Source: Gaiellasilicea sp963707575 (lineage in GTDB: Bacteria; Actinomycetota; Thermoleophilia; Gaiellales; Gaiellaceae). From it: a stretch of DNA of 64,000 nt. How positions within the stretch are numbered: position 1 is the stretch's first letter; each line of letters begins with the position of its first letter. Location: assembly GCA_963707575.1 (NCBI GenBank), contig OY970171.1, positions 2,542,001 to 2,606,000 of the forward strand. Direction: 5' to 3'. This document shows positions 38,660 to 46,835 of this stretch, piece by piece. The position numbers and the translations under genes are program-made. The notes under the pieces were generated by a model. It worked only from the letters and a program-made list of their open reading frames with translations, did no database searches and was not told where the DNA came from.

Positions 38660-39217
38660 GAGGTTCGTGCGCACGGCGGGCCACTCGTCGTCGACGACGC
38701 TGTACCAGGCCGAGTCGCGGTTCTCGCCGCCGCGGACGAGCATGTGCTTGCGGTGGATGCCCTCGAACTGGGCCGGCAGCGCCTCGAGCGCGCCCCGCGA
38801 GCGCTCGTTCAGCGCGTCCGTCTTGAACTCGACCCGCCGGCAGCCGAGACGCTCGAAGGCGTCCTCGAGCAGCAGCAGCTTTGCCTCGACGTTCGCGCCC
38901 GTGCCCCAGGCCTCCGGCGCGAGCCAGGTCCAGCCGATCTCGACGCTCCGGAACTCGGGGCGGAGATTGAGGAAGCGCGTGCTCCCGACCGCGTGCCCCG
39001 TCTCGCGCAGCACCGTCGCGAAGGGGAGATCCTCGGAAGCGAGCGCCGCGTCGAGCCAGCCCCGCAACTCGTCGCGGGTCCGGGGCTGCACGATGCTGAG
39101 CCAGCGCCACGTGCGCTCGTCCCGCGAGGCCGTCCAGAGATCGTCCTCGTGCGCGGGCGTGAGCGGCTCGAGCCGCACGAGCTCGCCTTCCAGTGTCGTT
39201 GCCGTCCACTTCGTCAT
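38636..39217 (-). CDS. GNAT acetyltransferase (RimJ/RimL type)
   Basis: This 193-residue acetyltransferase has LEGELVRLEPLTPAHEDDLW at the start, then HAVGSTRFLNLRPEFRSVEI, GWTWLAPEAWGTGANVEAKL and RRVEFKTDALNERSRGALE. This is the pattern of the RimJ/RimL-like GNAT group that modifies protein N termini or small molecules. I chose ATG 39217 because the family N terminus begins there. The start lies only 13 bases from the divergent fmdB start. Confidence 0.85.
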   Translation of the reverse strand: MTKWTATTLEGELVRLEPLTPAHEDDLWTASRDERTWRWLSIVQPRTRDELRGWLDAALASEDLPFATVLRETGHAVGSTRFLNLRPEFRSVEIGWTWLAPEAWGTGANVEAKLLLLEDAFERLGCRRVEFKTDALNERSRGALEALPAQFEGIHRKHMLVRGGENRDSAWYSVVDDEWPAVRTNLLRRLDRS

Positions 39218-39230
39218 TAGAATCCTGAGC

Positions 39231-39443
39231 ATGCCGATGTATGAGTACGCGTGCATGGAGTGCGAGGCGCACTTCGAGGAGCTCGTCCGGAGCGCCGAGC
39301 AGGCGATCGTCTGTCCCGAGTGCGGGCAGGGGAACGTGCTGAAGCAGCTCTCCACCTTCGCGATCTCGGGCGCCTCGGCGCAGCCGAGCTTCGGCGGCGG
39401 TGGGGGAGGCGGCGGGTGCTGCGGCGGCAGCTGCGGCTGTTAG
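39231..39443 (+). CDS. FmdB-type zinc-ribbon protein with Gly-Cys tail
   Basis: This 70-residue protein starts MPMYEYACMECEAHFEELV and continues IVCPECGQGNVLKQLSTFAI, giving the paired Cys-x-x-Cys of the FmdB/CxxC zinc-ribbon regulatory family. The tail is a run of eight Gly followed by CCGGSCGC. The role is unknown; relatives were first noted near formamidase genes. TAGAAT (39218-39223) lies seven bases before the ATG, giving a leaderless start. Confidence 0.9.
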   Translation: MPMYEYACMECEAHFEELVRSAEQAIVCPECGQGNVLKQLSTFAISGASAQPSFGGGGGGGGCCGGSCGC

Positions 39444-39477
39444 TGCCCGTCCGCTCGCGGCCCTAGACTCCTCTCCG

Positions 39478-40143
39478 ATGAGCGAGACGATCCGTCTGTC
39501 GGATCTGGGCGACTATCGGGACGAGACCCTCGGCTGCACGCGCTGCCCGCTCTCGGCGACGCGGACGCAGGTCGTGTTCGGCTCGGGCGACCCGCACGCC
39601 GACCTGATGTTCGTCGGCGAGGCGCCGGGGTTCCACGAGGACGCGAACGGCGTCCCCTTCGTCGGCCAGGCCGGCAAGCTGCTGGAGAAGCTGCTGAACG
39701 GGATCGGGCTCTCGCGCAGCGACGTCTACATCGCGAACGTGCTCAAGTGCCGGCCACCGGGGAACCGTGACCCGCACCCCGAGGAGATCGAGGCGTGCGA
39801 GTCGCACCTCTTCCATCAGATCGAGCTGATCCGGCCCACCCTCGTCGCGACGCTCGGCAACTTCGCGACGAAGCTCCTGTCGGGAAAGCCGACGGGGATC
39901 ACGCGCGTGCACGGGGTGGAGCAGGAGGTGACGCTCGGCGGCAACCGCGTCACGCTCTATCCGCTCTTCCATCCGGCCGCCGCGCTCTACACGCCGTCGA
40001 TGCAGACGGTGCTCGAGCAGGACTTCGCCCGGATCCCACAGCTGCTCGGCGTGCCCCAGGCCCCGGCCCCGGAGCCGCAGGCCGTCGCCGAGGTAGAGCT
40101 CGAGCCGGCGCAGGGGCCGGCCGTGCAGCTCGGCCTCTTCTAG
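39478..40143 (+). CDS. Family 4 uracil-DNA glycosylase with C-terminal clamp motif
   Basis: This enzyme removes uracil from DNA as the first step of base excision repair. It has 221 residues. The family 4 motifs are GEAPGFHEDANGVPFVGQAG and LFHPAAAL. Iron-sulfur ligands are expected at the CTRC pair near residue 20 and at Cys residues in VLKCRPP and IEACESH. A Pro/Ala/Glu-rich linker at about 190-215 leads to the last five residues QLGLF, a match to the beta-clamp-binding pentapeptide QLxLF. TAGACT lies eight bases before the ATG. Confidence 0.92.
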   Translation: MSETIRLSDLGDYRDETLGCTRCPLSATRTQVVFGSGDPHADLMFVGEAPGFHEDANGVPFVGQAGKLLEKLLNGIGLSRSDVYIANVLKCRPPGNRDPHPEEIEACESHLFHQIELIRPTLVATLGNFATKLLSGKPTGITRVHGVEQEVTLGGNRVTLYPLFHPAAALYTPSMQTVLEQDFARIPQLLGVPQAPAPEPQAVAEVELEPAQGPAVQLGLF

Positions 40144-40151
40144 GCCGCCCG

Positions 40152-40628
40152 GTGGCGCCGTTGGAGCTCGTGACCGCCTCGCCGGCAGAGACCGAGGCGC
40201 TCGCAGGTCGCGTCGCGGCGCTGCTCGAGCCGGGTGACCTCGTCACCGTCTCGGGCGAGCTCGGCACGGGCAAGACGACCTTCGTCCGCGGCGCGTGCCG
40301 GGCGCTCGGCGTGACCGCGCCCGTCACGAGCCCGACGTACACGATCGGCCACCGCTACGAGGGCGATCCGGACGTCTCCCATCTCGACCTGTACCGCTTC
40401 AGCGGCGTCACGCCCGCGGAGTGGGGGGAGCTCGAGCCCTACTTCGAGGACGCGATCGCGTTCGTGGAATGGCCCGAGGCCGCGGGAACGGGCCTGCCGG
40501 AGGTCCGCGTCGCGGTCAGCCTCGCCCACGTCGACGCCGAGCACCGAAGGATCCGGCTCGACGCGTCCGACCCGGCATTGGTAGAACGGATCGCACGTGC
40601 TGATCCTGGCGTTCGACACCGCGACTGA
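40152..40628 (+). CDS. tsaE: tRNA t6A biosynthesis ATPase TsaE
   Basis: This ATPase of the t6A complex works with TsaB and TsaD to place threonylcarbamoyl on A37 of ANN-reading tRNAs. It has 158 residues from GTG 40152. The P-loop is GELGTGKTTF, followed by VTSPTYTIGHRYEG and SHLDLYRFSG, which are TsaE marks. It begins eight bases after the glycosylase stop and overlaps tsaB by 32 bases, so the run is tightly coupled. Confidence 0.93.
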   Translation: MAPLELVTASPAETEALAGRVAALLEPGDLVTVSGELGTGKTTFVRGACRALGVTAPVTSPTYTIGHRYEGDPDVSHLDLYRFSGVTPAEWGELEPYFEDAIAFVEWPEAAGTGLPEVRVAVSLAHVDAEHRRIRLDASDPALVERIARADPGVRHRD

Positions 40629-41187
40629 CCGCGCGACGAGCGCGCTCGTCGGCGACGGCGAGGTGCTGGGGGAGCGCGTCTCCCGCGCCGCCACGCTGCT
40701 CGAGGACGTCGACGCGCTCCTGCGCCAGGCGGGCGCCCACGCAGGCGACGTCGAGGCGCTCGCCGTCGGAACGGGGCCGGGCAGCTTCACCGGGACGCGC
40801 ATCGGCCTCGCGGTCGCGCGCGGCCTCGGCCTCGGTCTCGGCCTGCCGGCCGCGGGCGTGTCCACGCTCGATGCGCTCGCGGAGGGGGCGCCCGGCGCGT
40901 TGCCGGTGATCGACGCGAAGCGGCGCGAGATCTTCGTTCCCGGCCCGCGGGTGCTCGCTCCGGCTGAGCTCGCGCCCGCGCCCGGCACCGTCTGCGTCGG
41001 GGACGGTGCTGTGAAGTGGCGCGAGGTGCTCGAAGAGGCAGGCGCAGTGGTTCCGCCCGACGACGACGAGCGGCACCTCCCGCGTGCCCGCTTCCACGCG
41101 TCGCTCGCTCGCGACTTCGGCCCTGCCGACCTGCTCGAGCCGATCTACGTGCGCGTCCCCGACGCCCAGGAGGTGGCCGCGCGATGA
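40597..41187 (+). CDS. tsaB: tRNA t6A biosynthesis protein TsaB
   Basis: This is the actin-fold partner of TsaD that stabilises the t6A complex. It has 196 residues. It starts MLILAFDTATDRATSAL and has VGTGPGSFTGTRIGLAVARG, the signature of the family. The GTG start lies inside tsaE in another frame, and a TAGAAC sequence nine bases before it could act as a weak internal -10. The stop overlaps the rimI start by four bases. It is somewhat shorter than E. coli TsaB. Confidence 0.92.
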   Translation: MLILAFDTATDRATSALVGDGEVLGERVSRAATLLEDVDALLRQAGAHAGDVEALAVGTGPGSFTGTRIGLAVARGLGLGLGLPAAGVSTLDALAEGAPGALPVIDAKRREIFVPGPRVLAPAELAPAPGTVCVGDGAVKWREVLEEAGAVVPPDDDERHLPRARFHASLARDFGPADLLEPIYVRVPDAQEVAAR

Positions 41188-41690
41188 ACGTCGAGCTCCG
41201 CAAGCTCGAGCTGCGCGACCTCGACGCGATCGAGCGGATCGAGCGCGCCTCCTATCCGACGCCGTGGTCGCGCTCGATGTTCGCGACCGAGCTGGCCAAG
41301 CCGAGCTCGCTCTCGCTGGGCGCGTTCGAGCTCGAGGGCGGAAAGCTCGTCGGCTACCTGATCCTCTCGCGCTACGTCGACGCCTGGCACGTGATGAACG
41401 TCGCGGTCGAGCCGGTCCACCGCCGGAACGGCATCGCCCGCACGCTGCTCGACCGCCTCTTCGAGGTGACGGCGACCGACGAGCGCCGCGGCTACACGCT
41501 CGAGGTCAGGGTCTCCAACATCGGTGCGATCAAGCTGTACGAGACGCTCGGCTTCAAGGCTCGCGGCGTCCGCCGCGGCTACTACACGGACAACCGCGAA
41601 GACGCCCTGATCATGTGGCGGGACCCGGTTCCGGACGAGCAGCACCCGGACGAGCAGCCGTCGAGCCGGCAGCGCGCAGCCGGCTCGTGA
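41184..41690 (+). CDS. rimI: Ribosomal-protein-alanine acetyltransferase RimI
   Basis: This GNAT enzyme acetylates the N-terminal Ala of ribosomal protein S18 and possibly other proteins. It has 168 residues. It starts VELRKLELRDLDAIERIERA, then YPTPWSRSMFATEL, the acetyl-CoA loop VEPVHRRNGIARTLL, and LEVRVSNIGAIKLYETLGF, all RimI-typical. It lies between tsaB and tsaD with four-base overlaps on both sides, a common arrangement in actinobacteria and firmicutes. The last 20 residues are an extra Gln/Ser-rich tail. Confidence 0.93.
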   Translation: MNVELRKLELRDLDAIERIERASYPTPWSRSMFATELAKPSSLSLGAFELEGGKLVGYLILSRYVDAWHVMNVAVEPVHRRNGIARTLLDRLFEVTATDERRGYTLEVRVSNIGAIKLYETLGFKARGVRRGYYTDNREDALIMWRDPVPDEQHPDEQPSSRQRAAGS

Positions 41691-42649
41691 TCCTGGGCCT
41701 CGAGACCTCGTGCGACGAGACGGCGGCGGCGCTCGTGACGGCTGCGGGCGAGATCCGCTCGAACGTCGTCTCCTCGCAGGCCGAGCTGCACGCGCGCTAC
41801 GGCGGTGTGGTTCCGGAGGTGGCGTCGCGGCGCCACCTCGAGCTCGTCGCGCCCGTCGTGCGAGAGGCGCTCGGCGAGGCCGGTGCGACGTTGGACGACG
41901 TCGAGGCGATCGCGGTGACGCAGGGGCCGGGTCTCGTGGGTGCGCTGCTCGTCGGGCTCTCGGCCGCGAAGGCCCTGGCCTGGTCGCGCCGGCTGCCGCT
42001 CGTCCCCGTCGACCACCTCCAGGGTCACGTGGCGTCGCTCTACCTCGCGCCCGAGCAGCTCGAGCCGCCCTTCCTCTGCCTGCTCGCGAGCGGTGGTCAC
42101 ACGTTGCTGCTGGACGTCACCGAGCGAGGCGGTTACCGCGTGCTCGGCACCTCGGTGGACGACGCGGCCGGGGAGGCGTTCGACAAGGGCGCGCGGCTGC
42201 TGGGCCTCGGGTATCCCGGCGGGGCAGCGCTCGACCGGCTGGCAGCGACGGGCGACCCGGAGGCCTTCTCGTTCCCGGTGGCCCGCCTCGACGGCTTCGA
42301 CTTCTCGTTCTCGGGGGTCAAGACGGCGCTCCTCTACGCGACGCGGGTGCTCGGAGACGAGCTGGAGAGCCGCCGGGCCGACCTCGCCGCCTCCTATCAG
42401 CGCGCGCTCGTCCGCGCGCTCGTGGAGCGCACGGCGGCGGCGGCGGCAGCAGTCGGCCACGGGACGATCGCCGTGGTCGGCGGGGTCGCGGCCAACTCGG
42501 AGCTTCGTTCGGCGCTCCCGGATGCGCGCTTCGCGCCGCTTGCGCTCTGCACCGACAACGCGGCCATGATCGCGTCGGCCGGGAGGTACGGCAGGTCGCT
42601 TCCCTATCCTCGTTACCTTGACCTGGATGCGTACGCCTCGCGGAGTTGA
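41687..42649 (+). CDS. tsaD: tRNA N6-adenosine threonylcarbamoyltransferase TsaD
   Basis: This is the catalytic subunit that transfers the threonylcarbamoyl group to tRNA A37. It has 320 residues from GTG 41687. It starts ILGLETSCDETAAALV. The metal site is His110 and His114 in DHLQGH, and an SGGHTLLL motif is present. FDKGARLLGLGYPGG and VVGGVAANSELR complete the family pattern. The middle residues of the HxxxH motif (Leu-Gln-Gly) differ from the usual Met-Glu-Gly, which is tolerated in the family. The subtilase gene begins 23 bases before its stop. Confidence 0.95.
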   Translation: MILGLETSCDETAAALVTAAGEIRSNVVSSQAELHARYGGVVPEVASRRHLELVAPVVREALGEAGATLDDVEAIAVTQGPGLVGALLVGLSAAKALAWSRRLPLVPVDHLQGHVASLYLAPEQLEPPFLCLLASGGHTLLLDVTERGGYRVLGTSVDDAAGEAFDKGARLLGLGYPGGAALDRLAATGDPEAFSFPVARLDGFDFSFSGVKTALLYATRVLGDELESRRADLAASYQRALVRALVERTAAAAAAVGHGTIAVVGGVAANSELRSALPDARFAPLALCTDNAAMIASAGRYGRSLPYPRYLDLDAYASRS

Positions 42650-45194
42650 GCCGCTGCGGCTCCTGCCGGCGGCTCTGCTGGCGGCCGCGGCGCTCCTGCT
42701 GGCTGCGGGCAGCCAGGGGGCCCAGAGCCCCACGCCCGCCGTCGTGGGCGCGTCCGCCTGGCGCGGCTTCGTCGACGGAGGCCGGAGCGAGGTGGCGGTC
42801 GGGCAGCGGGTGATCGTCGTGTTGCGCTACGCGTCGCTGGCTCAGCGCGTGGCTCGAGCGGGCGGCCGGGCGAGCGAGTCACAGATGCGGCGCTGGACCG
42901 CGGCGGCGCTCGCTGGGCAGAAGCAGATTGCGGCGCGCCTCTCCCGCGAGGGGGTTCAGGTCGTGCCCGAGTTCGTCTACACGCGCACCGTCAACGGCTT
43001 CTCGGCCGCGCTCGATGCCCGCGGTCTCGCGCTGCTCGAGCGCGACCCTGATGTCGTGGGGGTCTACCCGGTGCGGATCTCCTACCCGGCCGCCGTGCCG
43101 GCGGGGGCGCTCCGGAGCCGCGAGTACGGCCCGGGCTCCGGCCGCCGCGCGCAGGTGCGACTGCCGGGCCTCGACGGCGCCGGGATCACGATCGCGCTGC
43201 TCGACACTGGGGTGGACGCCACTCATCCGTACCTGCGCGGCCGACTGCTCGAAGGGATCGACGTGCTGGACGCGGAGGGACGCGGCGTTGCCCACTCCAA
43301 TCCTCAGGACTCCTCGCAGGTCGAGCAGCACGGGACCCAGGCCGCAGGGCTTCTGATCGGGCGCGGCGGACCGGGCGAGCTCCACGGAGCGGCGCCCGAG
43401 GCCTCGCTCCTGCCGATTCGGGTCGCCGGGTGGCAGCCGACCGCGGCGGGCACCTTCGCCGTCTACGGCCGCACCGATCAGGTGCTCGCCGGACTCGAGC
43501 GCGCCGTCGACCCCGATGCGGACGGCAGTGCGCTCGACGCCGCCCGCATCGCCGTGATCGGGGTGGCCGAGCCGTTTGCCGCCTTCTCGGACGGGCCGCT
43601 CGCGCGGGCGGCGGCAGGCGCGCTGCGGCTCGACACGCTCGTCGTCGCGCCGGCCGGGAACGAGGGGCCGGCCGGGCCGGGGTACGGCAGCGTGGGAGGA
43701 CCGGGAGGGGCGCCTGCGGCGCTCACGGTCGGCGCTGCCGACGGCCGCGTGCGCACGTCGTTCGCCCGGGTGGTCGTGCGGGCGGGCCTGCGGGTGCTGC
43801 TCGATCGCGAGCTTCCGCTCGGCGGGGCTGCCGACGACCGCCAGGCGCTGGCCCTCGAGGTCGTACGCCCCGCGGCCGAGGCGCGTCCCGAGCCCGACGT
43901 GGATCCGCTCGCGCGCTTCTTCGACGAGGACGGCTTCAGCCTCGTCGCCGGCCGGGCGGCGCTGCTCGCGCGCTCGTCCTCGCCCGCCGACGCTGGTCGG
44001 GGCGCCGCGGACGCGGGCGCGGCGGCCGTGCTCGTCGACGGGGTCGTTCCCGCAGGTGCGCTCGGCGTCGACGAGCGACTGGGCATCCCGGTGATCGGGC
44101 TCCCGACGGAGGTGGCCCGTTTGGCCCGCGAGGCGCTGGCCCAGGGGGTGCCGGTCCAGGTGTCGCTCGGAGCTCCGAGCTGGGAGGACAACGACGACCG
44201 CGGCCGGATCGCGCCGTTCTCGTCCCACGGGCTCGCCTTCGGCGGCGGGATCAAGCCCGAGCTCGCCGCACCGGGAGTCGAGCTGCTCACCGCCGACGTC
44301 GGCCGCACGGACGGTCGGCTGCCGCGCTACGGCACGATGAGCGGCTCCAGCGCGGCGGCCGCCCTCGTTGGCGGCGCCGCCGCGCTTGTGGTGCAGGCGC
44401 GCCCGGAGCTCGACGCCGAGGCGCTGAAGGGCGTGCTCGTGGGCACGGCCGTGCCGCTGCGGGGCACGCCCTCGGCCGCCCAGGGCGCGGGTCTCGTCGA
44501 TGCCGGCGCCGCGGCGGTCGCGGAGGTCGCTGCCGCCCCAACGACGGTCGCCTTCGGCGCCGCGCTGACGCGCGGCTCGACCTCCGTGCGCAGCGTGCGG
44601 ATCCGGAACGTGACCAACCGGCGCCTACGGGTGTCGGTCGCCGCGGAGGCCCAGGGGATCGCGGGCGTCTCCGTCACCGTCAGGCCGCGACGGCTGTTGC
44701 TCCGAGCCGGCGCGGAGCGGGAGCTCGAGCTGACGGCGAGGGTGGCCTTCCTGCCGCGCGGGCTCGGCGCGATCACGGGCGCGGCCCGCGTCGAGGTGGC
44801 CGGCGGCGGCGAGATCGCGATCCCGTGGGCGGTCACCCTGCCCCCCGGGCCGGAGCCGCTGCTGACGGACGTGCGTCTTTCGACCTCGAGCTTCCGCGCC
44901 TCCGACCGGGCTCCCGCCGTGCTGACCGTGCGTGCGGGCAGCGTCCAGGATCGGGACGGGCGCGCGCAGCTGCGTCCGCTGACGCGCCTCGACGTCGAGC
45001 TCTGGCGCGGCCCGCAGCGGCTCGGGCTGCTCGCGCGGCTACGCAACGTGTTGCCCGGGAGCTACGCCTTCGGCGTCACCGGGCGCGGTCCGCGCGGCGG
45101 CACGCTCGCCCGCGGGGTGTACCGGCTCCGGATTCTCGCGATCCCGCCGGCGGGATCCGGGGAGGCCGCGTCGGTGCGCTTCCGGATCCGCTGA
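42627..45194 (+). CDS. Exported subtilisin-family (S8) protease
   Basis: This 855-residue secreted serine protease has a signal peptide (LLPAALLAAAALLLAAGSQG), an I9-type inhibitor propeptide at about 60-150, and an S8 catalytic domain with Asp193 in LLDTGVDATH, His235 in EQHGTQAAGL, oxyanion Asn in APAGNEGP and Ser574 in SGSSAAAALVGG. A PA-like insert lies between His and Ser. Residues 620-855 are beta-sandwich modules. The usual Pro-His after the active Ser is missing. ATG 42627 has TACCTT seven bases upstream, inside tsaD, so this gene can be transcribed on its own. Confidence 0.9.
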   Translation: MRTPRGVEPLRLLPAALLAAAALLLAAGSQGAQSPTPAVVGASAWRGFVDGGRSEVAVGQRVIVVLRYASLAQRVARAGGRASESQMRRWTAAALAGQKQIAARLSREGVQVVPEFVYTRTVNGFSAALDARGLALLERDPDVVGVYPVRISYPAAVPAGALRSREYGPGSGRRAQVRLPGLDGAGITIALLDTGVDATHPYLRGRLLEGIDVLDAEGRGVAHSNPQDSSQVEQHGTQAAGLLIGRGGPGELHGAAPEASLLPIRVAGWQPTAAGTFAVYGRTDQVLAGLERAVDPDADGSALDAARIAVIGVAEPFAAFSDGPLARAAAGALRLDTLVVAPAGNEGPAGPGYGSVGGPGGAPAALTVGAADGRVRTSFARVVVRAGLRVLLDRELPLGGAADDRQALALEVVRPAAEARPEPDVDPLARFFDEDGFSLVAGRAALLARSSSPADAGRGAADAGAAAVLVDGVVPAGALGVDERLGIPVIGLPTEVARLAREALAQGVPVQVSLGAPSWEDNDDRGRIAPFSSHGLAFGGGIKPELAAPGVELLTADVGRTDGRLPRYGTMSGSSAAAALVGGAAALVVQARPELDAEALKGVLVGTAVPLRGTPSAAQGAGLVDAGAAAVAEVAAAPTTVAFGAALTRGSTSVRSVRIRNVTNRRLRVSVAAEAQGIAGVSVTVRPRRLLLRAGAERELELTARVAFLPRGLGAITGAARVEVAGGGEIAIPWAVTLPPGPEPLLTDVRLSTSSFRASDRAPAVLTVRAGSVQDRDGRAQLRPLTRLDVELWRGPQRLGLLARLRNVLPGSYAFGVTGRGPRGGTLARGVYRLRILAIPPAGSGEAASVRFRIR

Positions 45195-45232
45195 ATCGAC
45201 CATTGTCGGGCCGCGGTAGACTCCGCGCCGCG

Positions 45233-46501
45233 ATGTCCGCGACGGCAGCGACTCACCTCCACGAGAATCCGTATGCGATCGCCCGGGAGCAGTTGCGCAA
45301 GGTCGGCGAGACCTTCGGCATCGACGCGAACCTGATCAACGTCCTCGAGCGCTGCAAGAAATCGGTCGAGGTCTCGATCCCCGTCGCCTCGGACGACGGG
45401 ACCGTGAACGTGTACACGGGCTACCGCGTCACCCACAACATCGCGCGCGGCCCCTCCAAGGGCGGCATCCGCTACCACCACGGCGTCACGCAGGACGAGA
45501 TCAAGGGCCTGGCGATGTCGATGACGTGGAAGTGCGCGCTGATGGGCCTGCCGTTCGGCGGCTCGAAGGGCGGCGTGATCGTCGATCCCAAGCAGCTCTC
45601 CCGCAGCGAGCTCGAGCGGATGACGCGCCGCTACACCAGCGAGATCATCAACGAGATCGGGCCGGAGAAGGACATCCCGGCCCCCGACGTCGGCACCGAC
45701 GAGAGCGTGATGGCCTGGATCTTCGACACCTACTCGATGAACAAAGGCCACTCCGTGCTCGGCGTCGTCACGGGCAAGCCGCTCGCGATCGGCGGCTCGC
45801 TCGGCCGCCGCGAGGCGACCGCGCGCGGTGCCCTCTACTGCCTGGCCGACGTGCTCGCGGAGGAGTCGAAGCAGATCGAGGGCCTGCGCGTGGCCGTGCA
45901 GGGTGCCGGCACCGTCGGCGGCGGGCTCGCGCGCATGCTCACAGAGGAGGGCGCCACCGTCGTCGCGATCTCCGATTCCAAGGGCGGGCTGTACGCACCC
46001 GGCGGGCTCGACATCCCCGCGGCGCTCGCCTACAAGGCGGAGACCGGCAGCTTCGAGGGCTTCCGCGGCGCGGACGCGCTGACGAACGAGGAGCTGCTCA
46101 CGATCGACTGCGACGTGCTCGCGCCCTGCGCGCTCGAGCAGGTGCTCACGGCCGACAACGCCGCGCAGGTGCAGGCGCGGATCGTCTGTGAGGGCGCCAA
46201 CGGGCCGGTCACCCCCGGCGCGGACGAGATCCTCGAGGACCGCGGCGTGCTCGTCCTGCCCGACGTGCTCGCGAACGCGGGCGGCGTCGTCGTCTCCTAC
46301 TTCGAGTGGGTGCAGGGCCTCCAGGAGTACTTCTGGAAGGAGGAGCAGGTGAACGCGCGCCTGAACGACATCGTCACGCGTGCGTTCCGGGAGATGTGGG
46401 AGACCCGCGAGCGACACGCCACGAGCATGCGCATGGCGGCCTACGGCGTGGCGGTGCGCCGCGTCGCCGAAGCGACGATCACCCGTGGCCTCTACCCCTA
46501 G
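45233..46501 (+). CDS. gdhA: Glutamate dehydrogenase (Glu/Leu/Phe/Val family)
   Basis: This enzyme interconverts glutamate and 2-oxoglutarate plus ammonia with NAD(P). It has 422 residues. The substrate domain has SKGGIRYHHG, TWKCALMGLPFGGSKGGV (catalytic Lys112) and PAPDVGTDESVMAW. The nucleotide domain has VQGAGTVGGGLARML with Asp in ISDSKGG, which favours NAD. ANGPVTPGADEIL and PDVLANAGGVVVSYFEW complete the family pattern. TAGACT lies ten bases before the ATG. A glutaredoxin-like frame follows in the same reading frame directly after the TAG stop. Confidence 0.94.
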   Translation: MSATAATHLHENPYAIAREQLRKVGETFGIDANLINVLERCKKSVEVSIPVASDDGTVNVYTGYRVTHNIARGPSKGGIRYHHGVTQDEIKGLAMSMTWKCALMGLPFGGSKGGVIVDPKQLSRSELERMTRRYTSEIINEIGPEKDIPAPDVGTDESVMAWIFDTYSMNKGHSVLGVVTGKPLAIGGSLGRREATARGALYCLADVLAEESKQIEGLRVAVQGAGTVGGGLARMLTEEGATVVAISDSKGGLYAPGGLDIPAALAYKAETGSFEGFRGADALTNEELLTIDCDVLAPCALEQVLTADNAAQVQARIVCEGANGPVTPGADEILEDRGVLVLPDVLANAGGVVVSYFEWVQGLQEYFWKEEQVNARLNDIVTRAFREMWETRERHATSMRMAAYGVAVRRVAEATITRGLYP

Positions 46502-46744
46502 CTCGCCCATAGCCGGCGCAGGGTCGTCGTCTACTCGGGCGCAGGGTGCGGGCTCTGCGCGCGGGCGCTCGAGGTCGTCCGCCAGGTGTGCGGCGAGGAG
46601 TTCGACGCGATCGAGATCGACGGCGACGAGGCGCTCGAGGCGCAGTACCGGGCGTCCGTCCCGGTCGTGGAGGTCGACGGCGAGCGCGCGTTCACCTATT
46701 TCGTCAGCCCGGACGCGCTCAGGGAGCGGCTCGCGGGCGCCTAG
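46502..46744 (+). CDS. Glutaredoxin-like frame with no canonical start codon
   Basis: About 75 residues form a clear glutaredoxin/DUF836-like domain: RRVVVYSGAGCGLCARALEV with the redox pair Cys-Gly-Leu-Cys (codons at 46547 and 46556), then ASVPVVEVDGERAFTYFVS with the cis-Pro. The frame is the same as that of gdh and is open from the gdh TAG, but no ATG, GTG or TTG occurs before the Cys pair. Translation might come from read-through of the gdh TAG, from a non-standard start, or the start may be lost by mutation or sequence error. I list the open part after the stop. rex follows, fitting a redox role. Confidence 0.6.
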   Translation, partial: LAHSRRRVVVYSGAGCGLCARALEVVRQVCGEEFDAIEIDGDEALEAQYRASVPVVEVDGERAFTYFVSPDALRERLAGA

Positions 46745-46775
46745 GAGACGGCGCCCGGACGGTTGCATCTGCGGG

Positions 46776-46789
46776 GCGGGACGACCCGC
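46776..46789. terminator. Weak hairpin between glutaredoxin frame and rex
   Basis: The stem GCGGG/CCCGC has five pairs and an ACGA loop. It has no T-run and is at best a weak terminator. Confidence 0.3.
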
Positions 46790-46835
46790 TGGCATCATGT
46801 GCTCCGTTGTTACAAGCTAGGGAAGGAGCGTCCGG

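Noticed and set aside
40582..40596. TAGAAC as an independent tsaB promoter
   Set aside because: The sixth base is C, and tsaB is translationally coupled within tsaE, so I did not count it with the leaderless set.
46814..46824. TTGTTACAA just upstream of rex as a Rex operator
   Set aside because: Rex sites need TGTGA and TCACA half-sites about six bases apart. This is only a nine-base palindrome.
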